A stretch of 64,000 bases of DNA from NCBI RefSeq assembly GCF_900240335.1, contig NZ_LT964979.1, forward strand, positions 806,001 to 870,000, read 5' to 3'. Positions 17,353 through 29,224 of the stretch are shown here, piece after piece (the first letter of the stretch is position 1; every line of letters starts with the position of its first letter). The stretch is from Flavimobilis massiliensis. Its GTDB lineage: Bacteria; Actinomycetota; Actinomycetes; Actinomycetales; Cellulomonadaceae. The notes under the pieces were generated by a model. The model saw only the letters and a list, made by a program, of their open reading frames with translations, did not search any database and was not told the origin of the DNA. The translations under genes were made by a program, and so were the position numbers.

Positions 17353-19335
17353 TCACGACGTGGGAGCGTTTCGCTCCGGTGTGGCGCCCGGAGATGCGAG
17401 CGCCGCGACCACGGCCGCCGCCGTCTGCGGCCCCATTCCGGGGACGGTCGCGATCTCCTCGACGCTTGCCGCGCGGAGCCGCTTGACGGAACCGAAGTGC
17501 GTGAGGAGCTTCTTCGCGCGGGCAGGTCCGACGCCGGGGACGCCGTCGAGGACCGACGACGTCATCGCGCGGCCACGCCGCTTGCGATGGGCAGCGATCG
17601 CGAAGCGGTGAGCCTCGTCACGGACGCGCTGCAGCAGGTAGAGCCCCTCGGAGGTGCGCTCCATAATGACCGGGTAGTCGTCGTCCGGCAGCCAGACCTC
17701 CTCGAGCCGCTTGGCGAGGCCGCACAGCGCGACATCGGTGACACCGAGCTCGTCGAGCGCGCGCCGCGCCGCGGCGACCTGAGGCTGCCCCCCGTCGACG
17801 ACGACGAGGTTCGGCGGGTACGCGAACCGCTTGCGTTCCTCGGCTGGCAGCGCGTCGTCCTCGTCGAGCGCGCCCGTCGCAAGCTCGGGTTCGCCCGCGT
17901 TCGCGCGGTCCGCGAGGTAACGACGGAACCGGCGGGTGATGGCCTCGTGCATCGCGGCCGTGTCATCGGGCACGCCGTCGCCGTCTGGGCCCTTGATCGC
18001 GAACGTCCGGTACTCGCTCTTGCGCGCGAGGCCATCCTCGAACACGACCATCGACGCGACCTGGTGAGTGCCCTGGGTCGTCGAGATGTCGAAGCACTCG
18101 ATGCGCAGCGGCGCAGAGTCGAGCTCGAGCGCGTCCTGGATCTCCCGGAGCGCCTGCGACCGTGTCGTGAGGTCGCCGGTGCGCCGGGTGCGGTGCAGCG
18201 CGAGGGCGTGCTCGGCGTTCTTGTGGACCGTCTCGGCGAGGGTCGCCTTGGTGCCGCGCTGCGGGACCCGGATCTCGACCCTCGACCCCCGGACGCCCGT
18301 GAGCCATGCGGTGAGCCCGTCGACATCGTCTGGCAGGAACGGGACGAGCACCTCCCGCGGGACGCCCTCGCGCCGTGCGTCACGGTCGTCGGACTCGGCG
18401 GCCTCGCCGTAGACCTGCACGAGGAGCTGCGCGACGAGCCCTGCGTCGGTGATCTCCTCGACCTTCTCGACGACCCAGCCTCGTTGGCCGCGGATGCGCC
18501 CGCCCCGCACGTGGAACACCTGGACAGCAGCCTCGAGCTCGTCGCCGGCAAGCGCGAAGATGTCGGCGTCCGTGCCGTCGTCGAGCACGACGGCGTTACG
18601 CTCGACGACCTTCTCGAGCGCAACGATGTCGTCACGCAGTCGCGCTGCGCGCTCGAACTCGAGGTCCGCCGACGCCTCACGCATCTGCGCCGTGAGAGGA
18701 CCGAGGAAGCGTGCGGCATCGCCCGCCATGAATGCGCAGAGATCCTCGGCGAGCGCATGGTGGTCGGCCTGGCTGATGCGGCCGACGCACGGCGCCGAGC
18801 ACTTGTCGATGTAACCCAGGAGGCAGGGACGCCCCGTCTGCTCGGCCCGGCGGTAGACGCCCGCCGAGCAGGTGCGCACGGGAAAGACTCGGAGGAGAAG
18901 GTCGAGCGTCTCGCGGATGGCCCAGGCGTGCCCGAACGGGCCGAAGTACCGCGTGCCTGGTCGCTTGGCGCCGCGCAGCACCTGCGCGCGCGGGACCGCC
19001 TCGCCGAGCGTCACCGCGAGGTAGGGGTAGGACTTGTCGTCGCGGTACTTGACGTTGAACCGCGGGTCGAACTCCTTGATCCACGAGTATTCGAGGGCGA
19101 GCGCCTCGACCTCCGTGCGCACGACGGTCCACTGGACGCTCGCCGCGGTCGTCACCATCTGCTGCGTGCGCGGGTGGAGAGACGCGAGCGGCTGGAAGTA
19201 GTTGGCGAGCCGCTGCCGGAGGTTCTTCGCCTTGCCGACGTAGATGACACGCCCGTGCTCGTCACGGAACCGATAGACGCCCGGGTCGGTGGGGATCTCC
19301 CCCGGCCGCGGCCGGTAGCTCGAGGGGTCGGCCAT
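17353..19335 (-). CDS. uvrC: Excinuclease ABC subunit UvrC
   Basis: UvrC makes both incisions around a lesion in nucleotide excision repair. The 660-residue protein has the GIY-YIG nuclease domain (about 17-95, DPGVYRF to IYVGKAKNLRQRL), a UVR motif near 210-245, the RNase H-like C-terminal endonuclease (IECFDISTTQGTHQVASMVVFEDGL) and tandem helix-hairpin-helix motifs at the end (GVPGVGPARAKKLL and VPGMGPQTAAAV). It starts 6 bases after uvrA and is likely co-transcribed with it. Confidence 0.96.
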   Translation of the reverse strand: MADPSSYRPRPGEIPTDPGVYRFRDEHGRVIYVGKAKNLRQRLANYFQPLASLHPRTQQMVTTAASVQWTVVRTEVEALALEYSWIKEFDPRFNVKYRDDKSYPYLAVTLGEAVPRAQVLRGAKRPGTRYFGPFGHAWAIRETLDLLLRVFPVRTCSAGVYRRAEQTGRPCLLGYIDKCSAPCVGRISQADHHALAEDLCAFMAGDAARFLGPLTAQMREASADLEFERAARLRDDIVALEKVVERNAVVLDDGTDADIFALAGDELEAAVQVFHVRGGRIRGQRGWVVEKVEEITDAGLVAQLLVQVYGEAAESDDRDARREGVPREVLVPFLPDDVDGLTAWLTGVRGSRVEIRVPQRGTKATLAETVHKNAEHALALHRTRRTGDLTTRSQALREIQDALELDSAPLRIECFDISTTQGTHQVASMVVFEDGLARKSEYRTFAIKGPDGDGVPDDTAAMHEAITRRFRRYLADRANAGEPELATGALDEDDALPAEERKRFAYPPNLVVVDGGQPQVAAARRALDELGVTDVALCGLAKRLEEVWLPDDDYPVIMERTSEGLYLLQRVRDEAHRFAIAAHRKRRGRAMTSSVLDGVPGVGPARAKKLLTHFGSVKRLRAASVEEIATVPGMGPQTAAAVVAALASPGATPERNAPTS

Positions 19336-19341
19336 GTCAGG

Positions 19342-22353
<3,012 letters not shown>

Positions 22354-22383
22354 CCGGTCATCGTAGTGCAGTCCGCACCCATT

Positions 22384-22399
22384 TCGCACACGTGTTCGA
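22384..22399. promoter_or_regulatory. Putative LexA (SOS) box upstream of uvrA
   Basis: TCGCACACGTGTTCGA is a 16-base palindrome that differs at a single position from the actinobacterial consensus TCGAAC-N4-GTTCGA. It lies 31 bases before the uvrA start, where LexA would block the promoter. uvrA is an SOS gene in mycobacteria and other actinobacteria. LexA binding is inferred. Confidence 0.7.
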
Positions 22400-22459
22400 C
22401 GTCACGTCGTAGTTCGGACGCACGCGGCGCCTGCAGCCCTCGACTGCCACGATGGGGGG

Positions 22460-22744
22460 ATGACCGTCTATGCCGTGCAGTACACCTACACCGACGACAC
22501 CGCGACGCTCGACGCCGTGCGACCGGAGCATCGCGCATACCTGCGCTCGTGCCTCGAGGCGGGGACGCTGCTCGCGTCGGGGCCGCTTGAGGGCAGCCGG
22601 GCGCTCCTCCTGCTCTCGGTCGCTGACCGTTCGGCGCTCGACGCGCTGCTCGCGGGTGATCCGTTCCGTGGCGCTGGGGTCCTCGCATCCGTCGACATCG
22701 CGGAGTGGAAGCCTGTCATCGGCCCGTGGGTTGAGCTCGCCTGA
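22460..22744 (+). CDS. YciI family protein
   Basis: This 94-residue protein is a small dimeric ferredoxin-fold (YCII domain) member: RPEHRAYLRSCLEAGTLLASGPL keeps the conserved His and the SGP turn, followed by GDPFRGAGV. YCII proteins resemble muconolactone isomerase; most have no assigned reaction. It is divergent from uvrA and convergent with terC, ending at a perfect terminator. I see nothing that names its substrate. Confidence 0.85.
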   Translation: MTVYAVQYTYTDDTATLDAVRPEHRAYLRSCLEAGTLLASGPLEGSRALLLLSVADRSALDALLAGDPFRGAGVLASVDIAEWKPVIGPWVELA

Positions 22745-22782
22745 GGTGCGCTCGGGACGCACGCGTCCCGACGCCGCCCCTG

Positions 22783-22828
22783 AGCACGACGGAGGGCGGT
22801 GGCTGCTGCCACCGCCCTCCGTCGTGCT
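22783..22828. terminator. Bidirectional terminator between yciI-like gene and terC
   Basis: Perfect 21-bp inverted repeat (22783-22803 with 22808-22828) and a 4-base loop, placed between two convergent genes. It is among the strongest hairpins in the window. Confidence 0.85.
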
Positions 22829-22840
22829 GGTTGCGCGATG

Positions 22841-23947
22841 TCAGCTCTCGTGAGCCTGGGAGTTGCCACCCGGCTTCTCGGCGACCGCCGCGTCTGCGGC
22901 GGCCACCGCTGGCTCGTCCGCGTGGTCGGGCTCGGGAAGGTCGGGCCGACCATCGGAGTCGAGGATGCCGCGCTCGGCGTCCCGGCGTGTCTTCCAGAGG
23001 CTTGCGACGGTGACGACGACGAGCGTGCCGATGATGACCGTGAGCGACGTGGCGATGCCGATCTCGGGCGCCCACTCGATGTGCTTGCCGCCGTTGATGA
23101 ACGACAGCTCGTTGACGTGCATCGCGTGGAAGATGAGCTTGAACCCGATGAACGCGAGGATGATGCCGAGGCCCTGCGCGAGGTAGACGAGCCTGTCGAG
23201 GAGCCCGCCGATGAGGAAGTAGAGCTGACGCAGGCCGAGGAGCGCAAGGGCGTTCGCCATAAAGACGACGTAAGGCTCTTGCGTGAGTCCGTAGATCGCG
23301 GGGATCGAGTCGAGCGCGAAGAGCAGGTCGGTGAAGCCGATCGCGATCATCACGAGGAACATCGGCGTGAGGAAGCGCTTGCCGTTCTTCTTCACGGTGA
23401 GGCGGTCGCTGTTGTACTCGTCGACGGTCGGCACGACCTTCTTGAAGAGCGCGACGATGGCGCCGCCGGGAACCTTGTCCTCGTGCTCGGTCTCGGGCTG
23501 GACCTGCTTCCAGGCGGTCCACAGGAGGATCGCGCCGAAGAGGTAGAAGACCCACGACCAGGCATTGAGCGCTGCCGCACCGAGGAGGATGAAGCCGGTG
23601 CGCATGACGAGAGCGAGCGCGACCCCGACGAGGAGGACCTTCTGCTGGTTCTCCCGCGGCACGCGGAACGACGTCATGATGAGGAGGAAGACGAAGAGGT
23701 TGTCGACCGAGAGGCTCTTCTCCGTGATGTAGCCCGCGAAGAACTCGCCGCCGTGCTCGGGTCCGACGACGACCAGGAAGACGATGCCGAAGACGATCGC
23801 GAGCGCGATGTAGACGGCCGACCAGATCGCCGACTCCTTGAACGTCGGCGCGTGGGGCGTCCGGACGTGTGCGTAGAAGTCGAAGATGACGAGGCCGAGG
23901 ACCACGGCGGCTGAGATGAGCCACACGGACAGATGAATATCGAGCAC
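22841..23947 (-). CDS. TerC family integral membrane protein, probable manganese exporter
   Basis: The 368-residue protein has about eight membrane helices with the TerC signatures ITEKSLSVDNLFVF and FTDLLFALDSIPAIYG, whose acidic residues are thought to bind metal. TerC/Alx proteins export manganese in several bacteria and also supply metal to exoenzymes. The hydrophilic C-terminal tail after about residue 310 is Asp/Ala/Glu-rich and poorly conserved. The GTG start has GGAGG eight bases upstream. Expression is very likely set by the manganese riboswitch directly upstream, which supports a role in Mn2+ homeostasis rather than tellurite resistance. Confidence 0.93.
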   Translation of the reverse strand: MLDIHLSVWLISAAVVLGLVIFDFYAHVRTPHAPTFKESAIWSAVYIALAIVFGIVFLVVVGPEHGGEFFAGYITEKSLSVDNLFVFLLIMTSFRVPRENQQKVLLVGVALALVMRTGFILLGAAALNAWSWVFYLFGAILLWTAWKQVQPETEHEDKVPGGAIVALFKKVVPTVDEYNSDRLTVKKNGKRFLTPMFLVMIAIGFTDLLFALDSIPAIYGLTQEPYVVFMANALALLGLRQLYFLIGGLLDRLVYLAQGLGIILAFIGFKLIFHAMHVNELSFINGGKHIEWAPEIGIATSLTVIIGTLVVVTVASLWKTRRDAERGILDSDGRPDLPEPDHADEPAVAAADAAVAEKPGGNSQAHES

Positions 23948-23955
23948 CGAGCATT

Positions 23956-23985
23956 CCTCCGGTACGTAGCACTGAGTACCGGAGG
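23956..23985 (-). promoter_or_regulatory. Ribosome-binding-site sequestering hairpin of the terC riboswitch
   Basis: Read on the minus strand, CCTCCGGTAC (23985-23976) pairs perfectly with GTACCGGAGG (23965-23956) around a 10-base loop. The second arm contains the GGAGG Shine-Dalgarno of terC. The first arm starts with the CCTCC that also forms the 3' strand of riboswitch helix P1, so the two pairings exclude each other. Confidence 0.75.
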
Positions 23986-24092
23986 TCTCTCCCGCCCGGC
24001 GCTCGTGCGCTGGTCCGGACCGATGGCACCGGGGAGGCTACGGAGCCTGCCGTGATGACGACGCCATCGTGATGGGGATACTCCCCTCCAAC
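23981..24092 (-). ncRNA. yybP-ykoY (manganese) riboswitch
   Basis: On the minus strand the leader carries GGGGAGTA (24086-24079) in loop L1, a GTCGTCAT segment near 24062, and AGAGACC (23990-23984) in loop L3, the conserved parts of the yybP-ykoY class. Helix P1 pairs GGAGG (24089-24085) with CCTCC (23985-23981). The class binds Mn2+ by joining L1 and L3 and typically controls Mn2+ exporters such as TerC/MntP types. Assignment rests on these motifs, their order and the downstream gene; no covariance model was run. Confidence 0.85.
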
Positions 24093-24161
24093 CGCGCCAT
24101 CGTAACCACAGACCTAGGTCCTCGCTCGACGAAACGGGTCACCGAGAGTGTGTCGCGCACC

Positions 24162-26243
24162 TCACTCCGTCGCGGCGCGCATCTGCCGCAGTTCCTTCTT
24201 GAGGCCGGAGATCTCGTCCCGCAAGCGAGCGGCAAGCTCGAACTGCAGCTCTGCTGCGGCTGCGTGCATCTGGTCCGTGAGTTCTTGGACGAGGCTCGCG
24301 AGATCTCCTGCCACCGAAACGGCGGGGCGTTCGGACGTCGTCGTCGCGGCCCGGGAGCGGCCCGCAGGTGCCTTGCGGTAGCCGCCGGCGAGGAGCTCGG
24401 CGGTATCGAGGTCCTCGCGCGCGAGCATGTCGGTAACGTCGGCGATCTTCTTCCGCAGTGGCTGGGGGTCGATGCCCCGCTCGGTGTTATAGGCGATCTG
24501 CTTCTCGCGTCGGCGTTCGGTCTCCTCGAGGGCCGTCTGCATGGCGGCCGTGATCTTGTCCGCGTACATGTGGACCTGGCCGGAGACGTTGCGGGCGGCG
24601 CGTCCGATCGTCTGGATGAGCGACTTCGACGAGCGGAGGAAGCCCTCCTTGTCGGCGTCGAGGATCGCGACGAGCGAGACCTCGGGGAGGTCGAGCCCCT
24701 CGCGCAGGAGGTTGATGCCGACGAGGACGTCGTAGACGCCGAGGCGGAGGTCGCGGAGGAGCTCGACACGGGCGAGCGTGTCGACCTCGGAGTGGAGGTA
24801 CCGGACCCGGACCCCCTTGTCGAGGAAGTAGTCGGTGAGGTCCTCGGCCATCTTTTTCGTGAGCGTCGTGACGAGGACACGTTCGTCCTTCTCGACACGG
24901 GTGCGGATCTCCTCGAGGAGGTCGTCGATCTGCCCCTTGGTGGGCTTGACGACGACCTCGGGGTCGATGAGGCCTGTCGGGCGGATGATCTGCTCGACGA
25001 CGCCGTCGGAGAGCCCGAGTTCGTAGTCGCCGGGCGTGGCGGAGAGGTAGACGGTCTGGCCGATGCGCTCGACGAACTCCTCCCACCGCAGCGGCCGGTT
25101 GTCCATGGCGCTCGGGAGGCGGAAGCCGAAGTCGACGAGGTTTCGCTTGCGCGACATGTCACCCTCGTACATCGCGCCGATCTGGGGCACCGTCACGTGG
25201 GACTCGTCGATGACGAGGAGGAAGTCGTCGGGGAAGTAGTCGAGCAGCGTGTGAGGCGGCGTCCCTGCTTCACGTCCGTCGATGTGGCGCGAGTAGTTCT
25301 CGATCCCGGAGCAGCTGCCGACCTGGCGCATCATCTCGATGTCGTACGTCGTGCGCATGCGCAGGCGCTGCGCCTCGAGGAGCTTGCCCTGCCGTTCGAG
25401 GTCGGCGAGCCGCGTCTCGAGCTCAGCCTCGATGCCGGCGATCGCGCGCTCCATGCGCTCGGGACCCGCGACGTAGTGAGTCGCGGGGAAGATGTGGATC
25501 GACGGGACGGTCGAGACGATGTCGCCGGTGAGCGGGTGGAGCGTGTGGATTGCCTCGATCTCGTCACCGAAGAACTCGATGCGGATCGCGAGCTCCTCGT
25601 AGACGGGAATGATCTCGACGGTGTCACCGCGCACGCGGAACGTGCCGCGGGTGAAGGCGAGGTCGTTGCGTGTGTACTGCATCTCGACGAAGCGGCGCAG
25701 CAGACCGTCGCGATCGATCTGGTCGCCGACGTCGAGTCGCTGCATGCGGTCGACGTACTCCTGAGGGGTACCGAGGCCGTAGATGCACGAGACGGACGCG
25801 ACGACGACGACGTCGCGCCGCGTGAGCAAAGAGTTCGTCGCCGAGTGGCGAAGCCGCTCGACCTCGTCGTTGATCGCCGAGTCCTTCTCGATGTAGGTAT
25901 CGGTCTGCGCGATGTACGCCTCGGGCTGGTAGTAGTCGTAGTACGAGACGAAGTACTCGACGGCGTTGTTGGGGAGCAGCTCGCGGAACTCCGTCGCAAG
26001 CTGCGCTGCAAGAGTCTTGTTGGGTGCCATCACGAGCGTCGGACGCTGCACCTGCTCGATGAGCCACGCTGTCGTCGCGCTCTTGCCGGTGCCCGTCGCG
26101 CCGAGCAGGACGATGTCCTTCTCCCCCGCGTTGAGCCGCTCGGTGAGCTCTGCGATCGCGGTAGGTTGGTCACCCGCAGGCGTGTACTCGGACACGACCT
26201 CGAAGGGGGCGACGGTCCGTTGCAGGTCGGTCTCGGGGCGCAT
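24162..26243 (-). CDS. uvrB: Excinuclease ABC subunit UvrB
   Basis: UvrB is the helicase-like damage verification subunit. The 693-residue protein has Walker A GATGTGKS (about 39-46), the beta-hairpin region YYDYYQPEAY, helicase motifs including DESHVTVPQ and IGRAARN, and a C-terminal UVR domain (ELTDQMHAAAAELQFELAARLRDEI) that contacts UvrC. It is separate from uvrA-uvrC. I searched the 280 bases upstream and saw no LexA-like box. It lies downstream of coaE but behind a strong terminator, so it probably has its own promoter. Confidence 0.96.
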   Translation of the reverse strand: MRPETDLQRTVAPFEVVSEYTPAGDQPTAIAELTERLNAGEKDIVLLGATGTGKSATTAWLIEQVQRPTLVMAPNKTLAAQLATEFRELLPNNAVEYFVSYYDYYQPEAYIAQTDTYIEKDSAINDEVERLRHSATNSLLTRRDVVVVASVSCIYGLGTPQEYVDRMQRLDVGDQIDRDGLLRRFVEMQYTRNDLAFTRGTFRVRGDTVEIIPVYEELAIRIEFFGDEIEAIHTLHPLTGDIVSTVPSIHIFPATHYVAGPERMERAIAGIEAELETRLADLERQGKLLEAQRLRMRTTYDIEMMRQVGSCSGIENYSRHIDGREAGTPPHTLLDYFPDDFLLVIDESHVTVPQIGAMYEGDMSRKRNLVDFGFRLPSAMDNRPLRWEEFVERIGQTVYLSATPGDYELGLSDGVVEQIIRPTGLIDPEVVVKPTKGQIDDLLEEIRTRVEKDERVLVTTLTKKMAEDLTDYFLDKGVRVRYLHSEVDTLARVELLRDLRLGVYDVLVGINLLREGLDLPEVSLVAILDADKEGFLRSSKSLIQTIGRAARNVSGQVHMYADKITAAMQTALEETERRREKQIAYNTERGIDPQPLRKKIADVTDMLAREDLDTAELLAGGYRKAPAGRSRAATTTSERPAVSVAGDLASLVQELTDQMHAAAAELQFELAARLRDEISGLKKELRQMRAATE

Positions 26244-26524
26244 GCGTCAACCGTACGCCGAGCCGCCGACATCGGGCGCTGGCCGTGCCCAACCCGTCGC
26301 CTGGCACAGCCGCCTTCCGGCTCCGCTCCCCTGCCCGACCGTCCATCCCGTCACGACCGGCGCCGACCGCGACAGCGCCTTCTGAGCCGGCCTCACCGTC
26401 CGTCCACAGCACGCCCTGTCCGCACCGTTGGACCCCGCAGGTATCGCTCTCGTCTGCGCAGACGCTGCGGCGGCGGGTGCGAGCAGCGCGATCCGCCGCC
26501 GCGAGGCCTGACCGGACCGCTCGA
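26244..26524. other. Intergenic region upstream of uvrB
   Basis: About 280 bases with no supportable gene on either strand. It should contain the uvrB promoter. There is a GC-rich inverted repeat (GCGGCGG with CCGCCGC, about 26468-26510). I see no GAAC-N4-GTTC element and no riboswitch. Confidence 0.4.
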
Positions 26525-26579
26525 GCACGACGCCTGAGGGGCACCGACGACCACGGTCGGTGCCCCTCAGGCGTCGTGC
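26525..26579 (-). terminator. Terminator after coaE
   Basis: Perfect 24-bp inverted repeat (26525-26548 with 26556-26579) and a 7-base loop, 7 bases past the coaE stop. It is the longest perfect stem in the window and isolates coaE from uvrB. Confidence 0.85.
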
Positions 26580-26586
26580 GTGAACG

Positions 26587-27207
26587 TCAGGCGTCCTGCT
26601 CCTGGGCCACCTGCTCGTGGAGTCGACGCCAGAGCTCGTCAACCTGCTCCCGCAGGTGCTCGACGTCTCCCGACCCGTCGAGGACGACGTCGGCCGCGGC
26701 GAGCCGTTCTTCGTCGCCCGCCTGCGCCGCAAGGCGCCGGCGAGCCTCCGGCAGGGTCGCCCCACGGGTTTCGACGAGTCGCGCGATGCGGAGATCGGCG
26801 GGTGCGTGGACGACGACGAGCACATGGAAGTCGTCGGACTGCCCCGTCTCGACGAGAAGCGGGACGTCGTGCACGATGACGGCCCGCGGATCGGCGGCGA
26901 CCGCCCGCGCCTCCTCCTCGGCTGCGACGCGCGCGATCTGCGGGTGCAGGATCGCCTCAAGATCGGACCGAGCCTGCGGGTCGTTAAAGACGATGTGCCC
27001 GAGAGCCGCACGGTCGAGCACGCCGTCCTCGTCGAGCACGTCGTCGCCGAAGCGATCGACGACGATGCCGAGCCCGACCGTGCCCGGGGCGACAACCTGA
27101 CGCGCGATGACGTCATGGTCGACGACAACCGCACCCAACTCGCGCAGGCGGGAGGCGACCACCGACTTGCCCGCGGCGATCCCACCCGTCAGTCCGATGC
27201 GCGTCAT
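26587..27207 (-). CDS. coaE: Dephospho-CoA kinase
   Basis: CoaE phosphorylates dephospho-CoA in the last step of CoA synthesis. The 206-residue protein has the P-loop GGIAAGKS (8-15), the DHDVIARQVVAPG acceptor-binding segment and HDVPLLVETG. I chose the ATG at MTRIGLTGG; 16 more codons upstream can be read but are not conserved. coaE next to uvrB is normal for actinobacteria. Here an ABC exporter on the other strand lies between coaE and rpsA, which are often adjacent. Confidence 0.95.
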   Translation of the reverse strand: MTRIGLTGGIAAGKSVVASRLRELGAVVVDHDVIARQVVAPGTVGLGIVVDRFGDDVLDEDGVLDRAALGHIVFNDPQARSDLEAILHPQIARVAAEEEARAVAADPRAVIVHDVPLLVETGQSDDFHVLVVVHAPADLRIARLVETRGATLPEARRRLAAQAGDEERLAAADVVLDGSGDVEHLREQVDELWRRLHEQVAQEQDA

Positions 27208-27322
27208 GTCGACATCCTGCCCCCGACGTCTCAGCACAGCAACAGGCCGATGCACCTGAGCAGCGTCGCGCGGGGCTAGGGTCGGAGGACGGGGGGTCGC
27301 CTCCCCACAGAGTGGAGGAACG

Positions 27323-29224
27323 ATGTCAGGGATGCACCCCGGGATGGGTGGCGGTCAGTTCAGGTCGTTCCGGCAGGACGCCTCGGTACGGGGCACGAGA
27401 CTGCGCAGCGGCACGTTCCGGCGCGTCCTCGAGTTCGCTCGCCCGTACCGCGGTCGGCTCTCCGCGTTCCTCGCGATCATCGCTGTCGACGCTGCACTCG
27501 GCGCGGTCACCCCTCTGCTGTACCGTGCGATCATCGACGACGGCATCTCCGCGGGTCGCCGTGACCTCGTCATCTGGTTCTCGGTCGCGGTTGGGGTGGT
27601 CTCCCTCGCCTCCGGCGCTCTCGTGCTCGTGCAGCGGTGGCTGTCGACGAGCATCGGCGAGGGTCTCATCCTCGACCTGCGCACCTCCGTCTTCGACCAC
27701 GTCCAGTCGATGCCCCTCGCCTTCTTCTCCCGGACGCGGACCGGCGCGCTCGTGCAGCGGCTCAACGGGGACGTCCTCGGCGCCCAGCAGGCGTTCACGT
27801 CAACCCTCCAGAACGTCGTCTCGAACGTGCTCACCGTCGTGTTCGTCCTCGCCGCGATGTTCACCATGTCGTGGCAGCTGACCCTCGTGTCGCTCGCGCT
27901 CGTGCCTGCGTTCATCGTCCCGGCACGGTGGATCGGACCGCGCATCGCCCGGGTGACGCGCGAGGCGTACGGTCTCAACGCCGACGCCGCGCAGACCATG
28001 ACGGAGCGGTTCAACGTCGCGGGCGCGCAGCTCGCGAAGATCTACGGCCGGCCCGAGGACGAGTCTCTGATGTACCGCACCCAGGCGGCACGCGTCCGGG
28101 ACATCGGGGTCCGCCTCGCGATGTACAACACGGTCTTCCGCGTCTCCCTCGTCACGGTCGCTGCCATCGCGGTCGCGGTCGTCTACGCGTTCGGCGGCCT
28201 CGCGACGATCAGCGGTTCGCTCACGATCGGTGTCCTCGTCGCGCTCACGAGCTACCTCACACGCCTTTACGGACCGCTCACGTCACTGTCCAACGTCCAG
28301 GTCGACGTCCTCACCGCGCTCGTGAGCTTCGAGCGGGTCCTCGAGGTCCTCGACCTCGAGCCGAGCGTCCGCGACGCCGACGATGCCCGCGATCTCTCCC
28401 CCGCGATCATCGCCCGCGGTGCCTCGGTCGAGCTCGACAAGGTGACGTTCCGCTACCCTGCGGCGTCCGAGGTGTCCCTCGCGTCCCTCGAGTCGGTCGC
28501 GTCGCTCACGAACGACCCGGAGGCAGACACGCTCACCGGCGTGACGTTCCGCGTCGAGCCCGGCCAGACGGTCGCGATCGTCGGGCCGTCCGGCGCAGGC
28601 AAGACGACGCTCACCCATCTCGTCACACGCATGTACGACCCGACGGACGGCACGGTGCGGATCGCCGGCGAGGACCTGCGCGACGTCTCTCTCGCCTCCC
28701 TGCGCGCCGCCGTCGGCACCGTCCCGCAGGACTCCCACATGTTCCACGACTCGATCGCCGGCAACCTCCGCTACGCCAAGCCAGGAGCGACCGACGACGA
28801 GATCCTCGAGGCGCTGCGGGCAGCGCACGTCCTCGATCTCGTCGAGTCCCTTCCCGACGGCATCGACACCGTCGTCGGTGATCGTGGTTACCGGCTCTCC
28901 GGTGGTGAGCGGCAGCGTCTCGCGATCGCCCGTCTGCTCCTCAAGGCGCCGGCCGTCGTCATCCTCGATGAGGCGACCGCGCACCTCGACTCGGAGTCCG
29001 AGGCCGCCGTCCAGCGTGCGTTCGACCGGGCCCTCGAAGGCCGCACGGCGCTCGTCATCGCCCACCGGCTCTCGACGGTGCGTGACGCCGATGCGATCCT
29101 CGTCGTCGATTCCGGACGGATCGTCGCGCACGGCACCCACGCAGAGCTGCTCGCCCAGGGCGGCCTCTACGCGGACCTCTACGAGACCCAGCTCGCCCCG
29201 GGTCTTGACGACGCCGACGCCTGA
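27323..29224 (+). CDS. ABC exporter half-transporter (membrane domain fused to ATPase)
   Basis: The 633-residue protein has a type I exporter membrane domain with six helices (about 45-320) and a C-terminal ATPase with Walker A GPSGAGKTT, signature LSGGERQRLAIAR, Walker B VVILDEATAHLD and the switch His in IAHRLST. All catalytic residues are intact, so it can work as a homodimer. About 30 extra residues lie between the first ATPase strand (VTFRYP) and the next (LTGVTF). ATG is chosen because TGGAGGAACG precedes it. No partner gene or regulator is adjacent and the substrate cannot be read from the sequence. It is transcribed against coaE and rpsA. Confidence 0.88.
   Translation: MSGMHPGMGGGQFRSFRQDASVRGTRLRSGTFRRVLEFARPYRGRLSAFLAIIAVDAALGAVTPLLYRAIIDDGISAGRRDLVIWFSVAVGVVSLASGALVLVQRWLSTSIGEGLILDLRTSVFDHVQSMPLAFFSRTRTGALVQRLNGDVLGAQQAFTSTLQNVVSNVLTVVFVLAAMFTMSWQLTLVSLALVPAFIVPARWIGPRIARVTREAYGLNADAAQTMTERFNVAGAQLAKIYGRPEDESLMYRTQAARVRDIGVRLAMYNTVFRVSLVTVAAIAVAVVYAFGGLATISGSLTIGVLVALTSYLTRLYGPLTSLSNVQVDVLTALVSFERVLEVLDLEPSVRDADDARDLSPAIIARGASVELDKVTFRYPAASEVSLASLESVASLTNDPEADTLTGVTFRVEPGQTVAIVGPSGAGKTTLTHLVTRMYDPTDGTVRIAGEDLRDVSLASLRAAVGTVPQDSHMFHDSIAGNLRYAKPGATDDEILEALRAAHVLDLVESLPDGIDTVVGDRGYRLSGGERQRLAIARLLLKAPAVVILDEATAHLDSESEAAVQRAFDRALEGRTALVIAHRLSTVRDADAILVVDSGRIVAHGTHAELLAQGGLYADLYETQLAPGLDDADA

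Noticed and set aside
26244..26524. LexA box upstream of uvrB
   Set aside because: No GAAC-N4-GTTC or close variant is present in this stretch.
24069..26537. An 822-codon plus-strand frame opposite uvrB
   Set aside because: Antisense shadow; it also begins inside the riboswitch leader region and has no recognisable domain.
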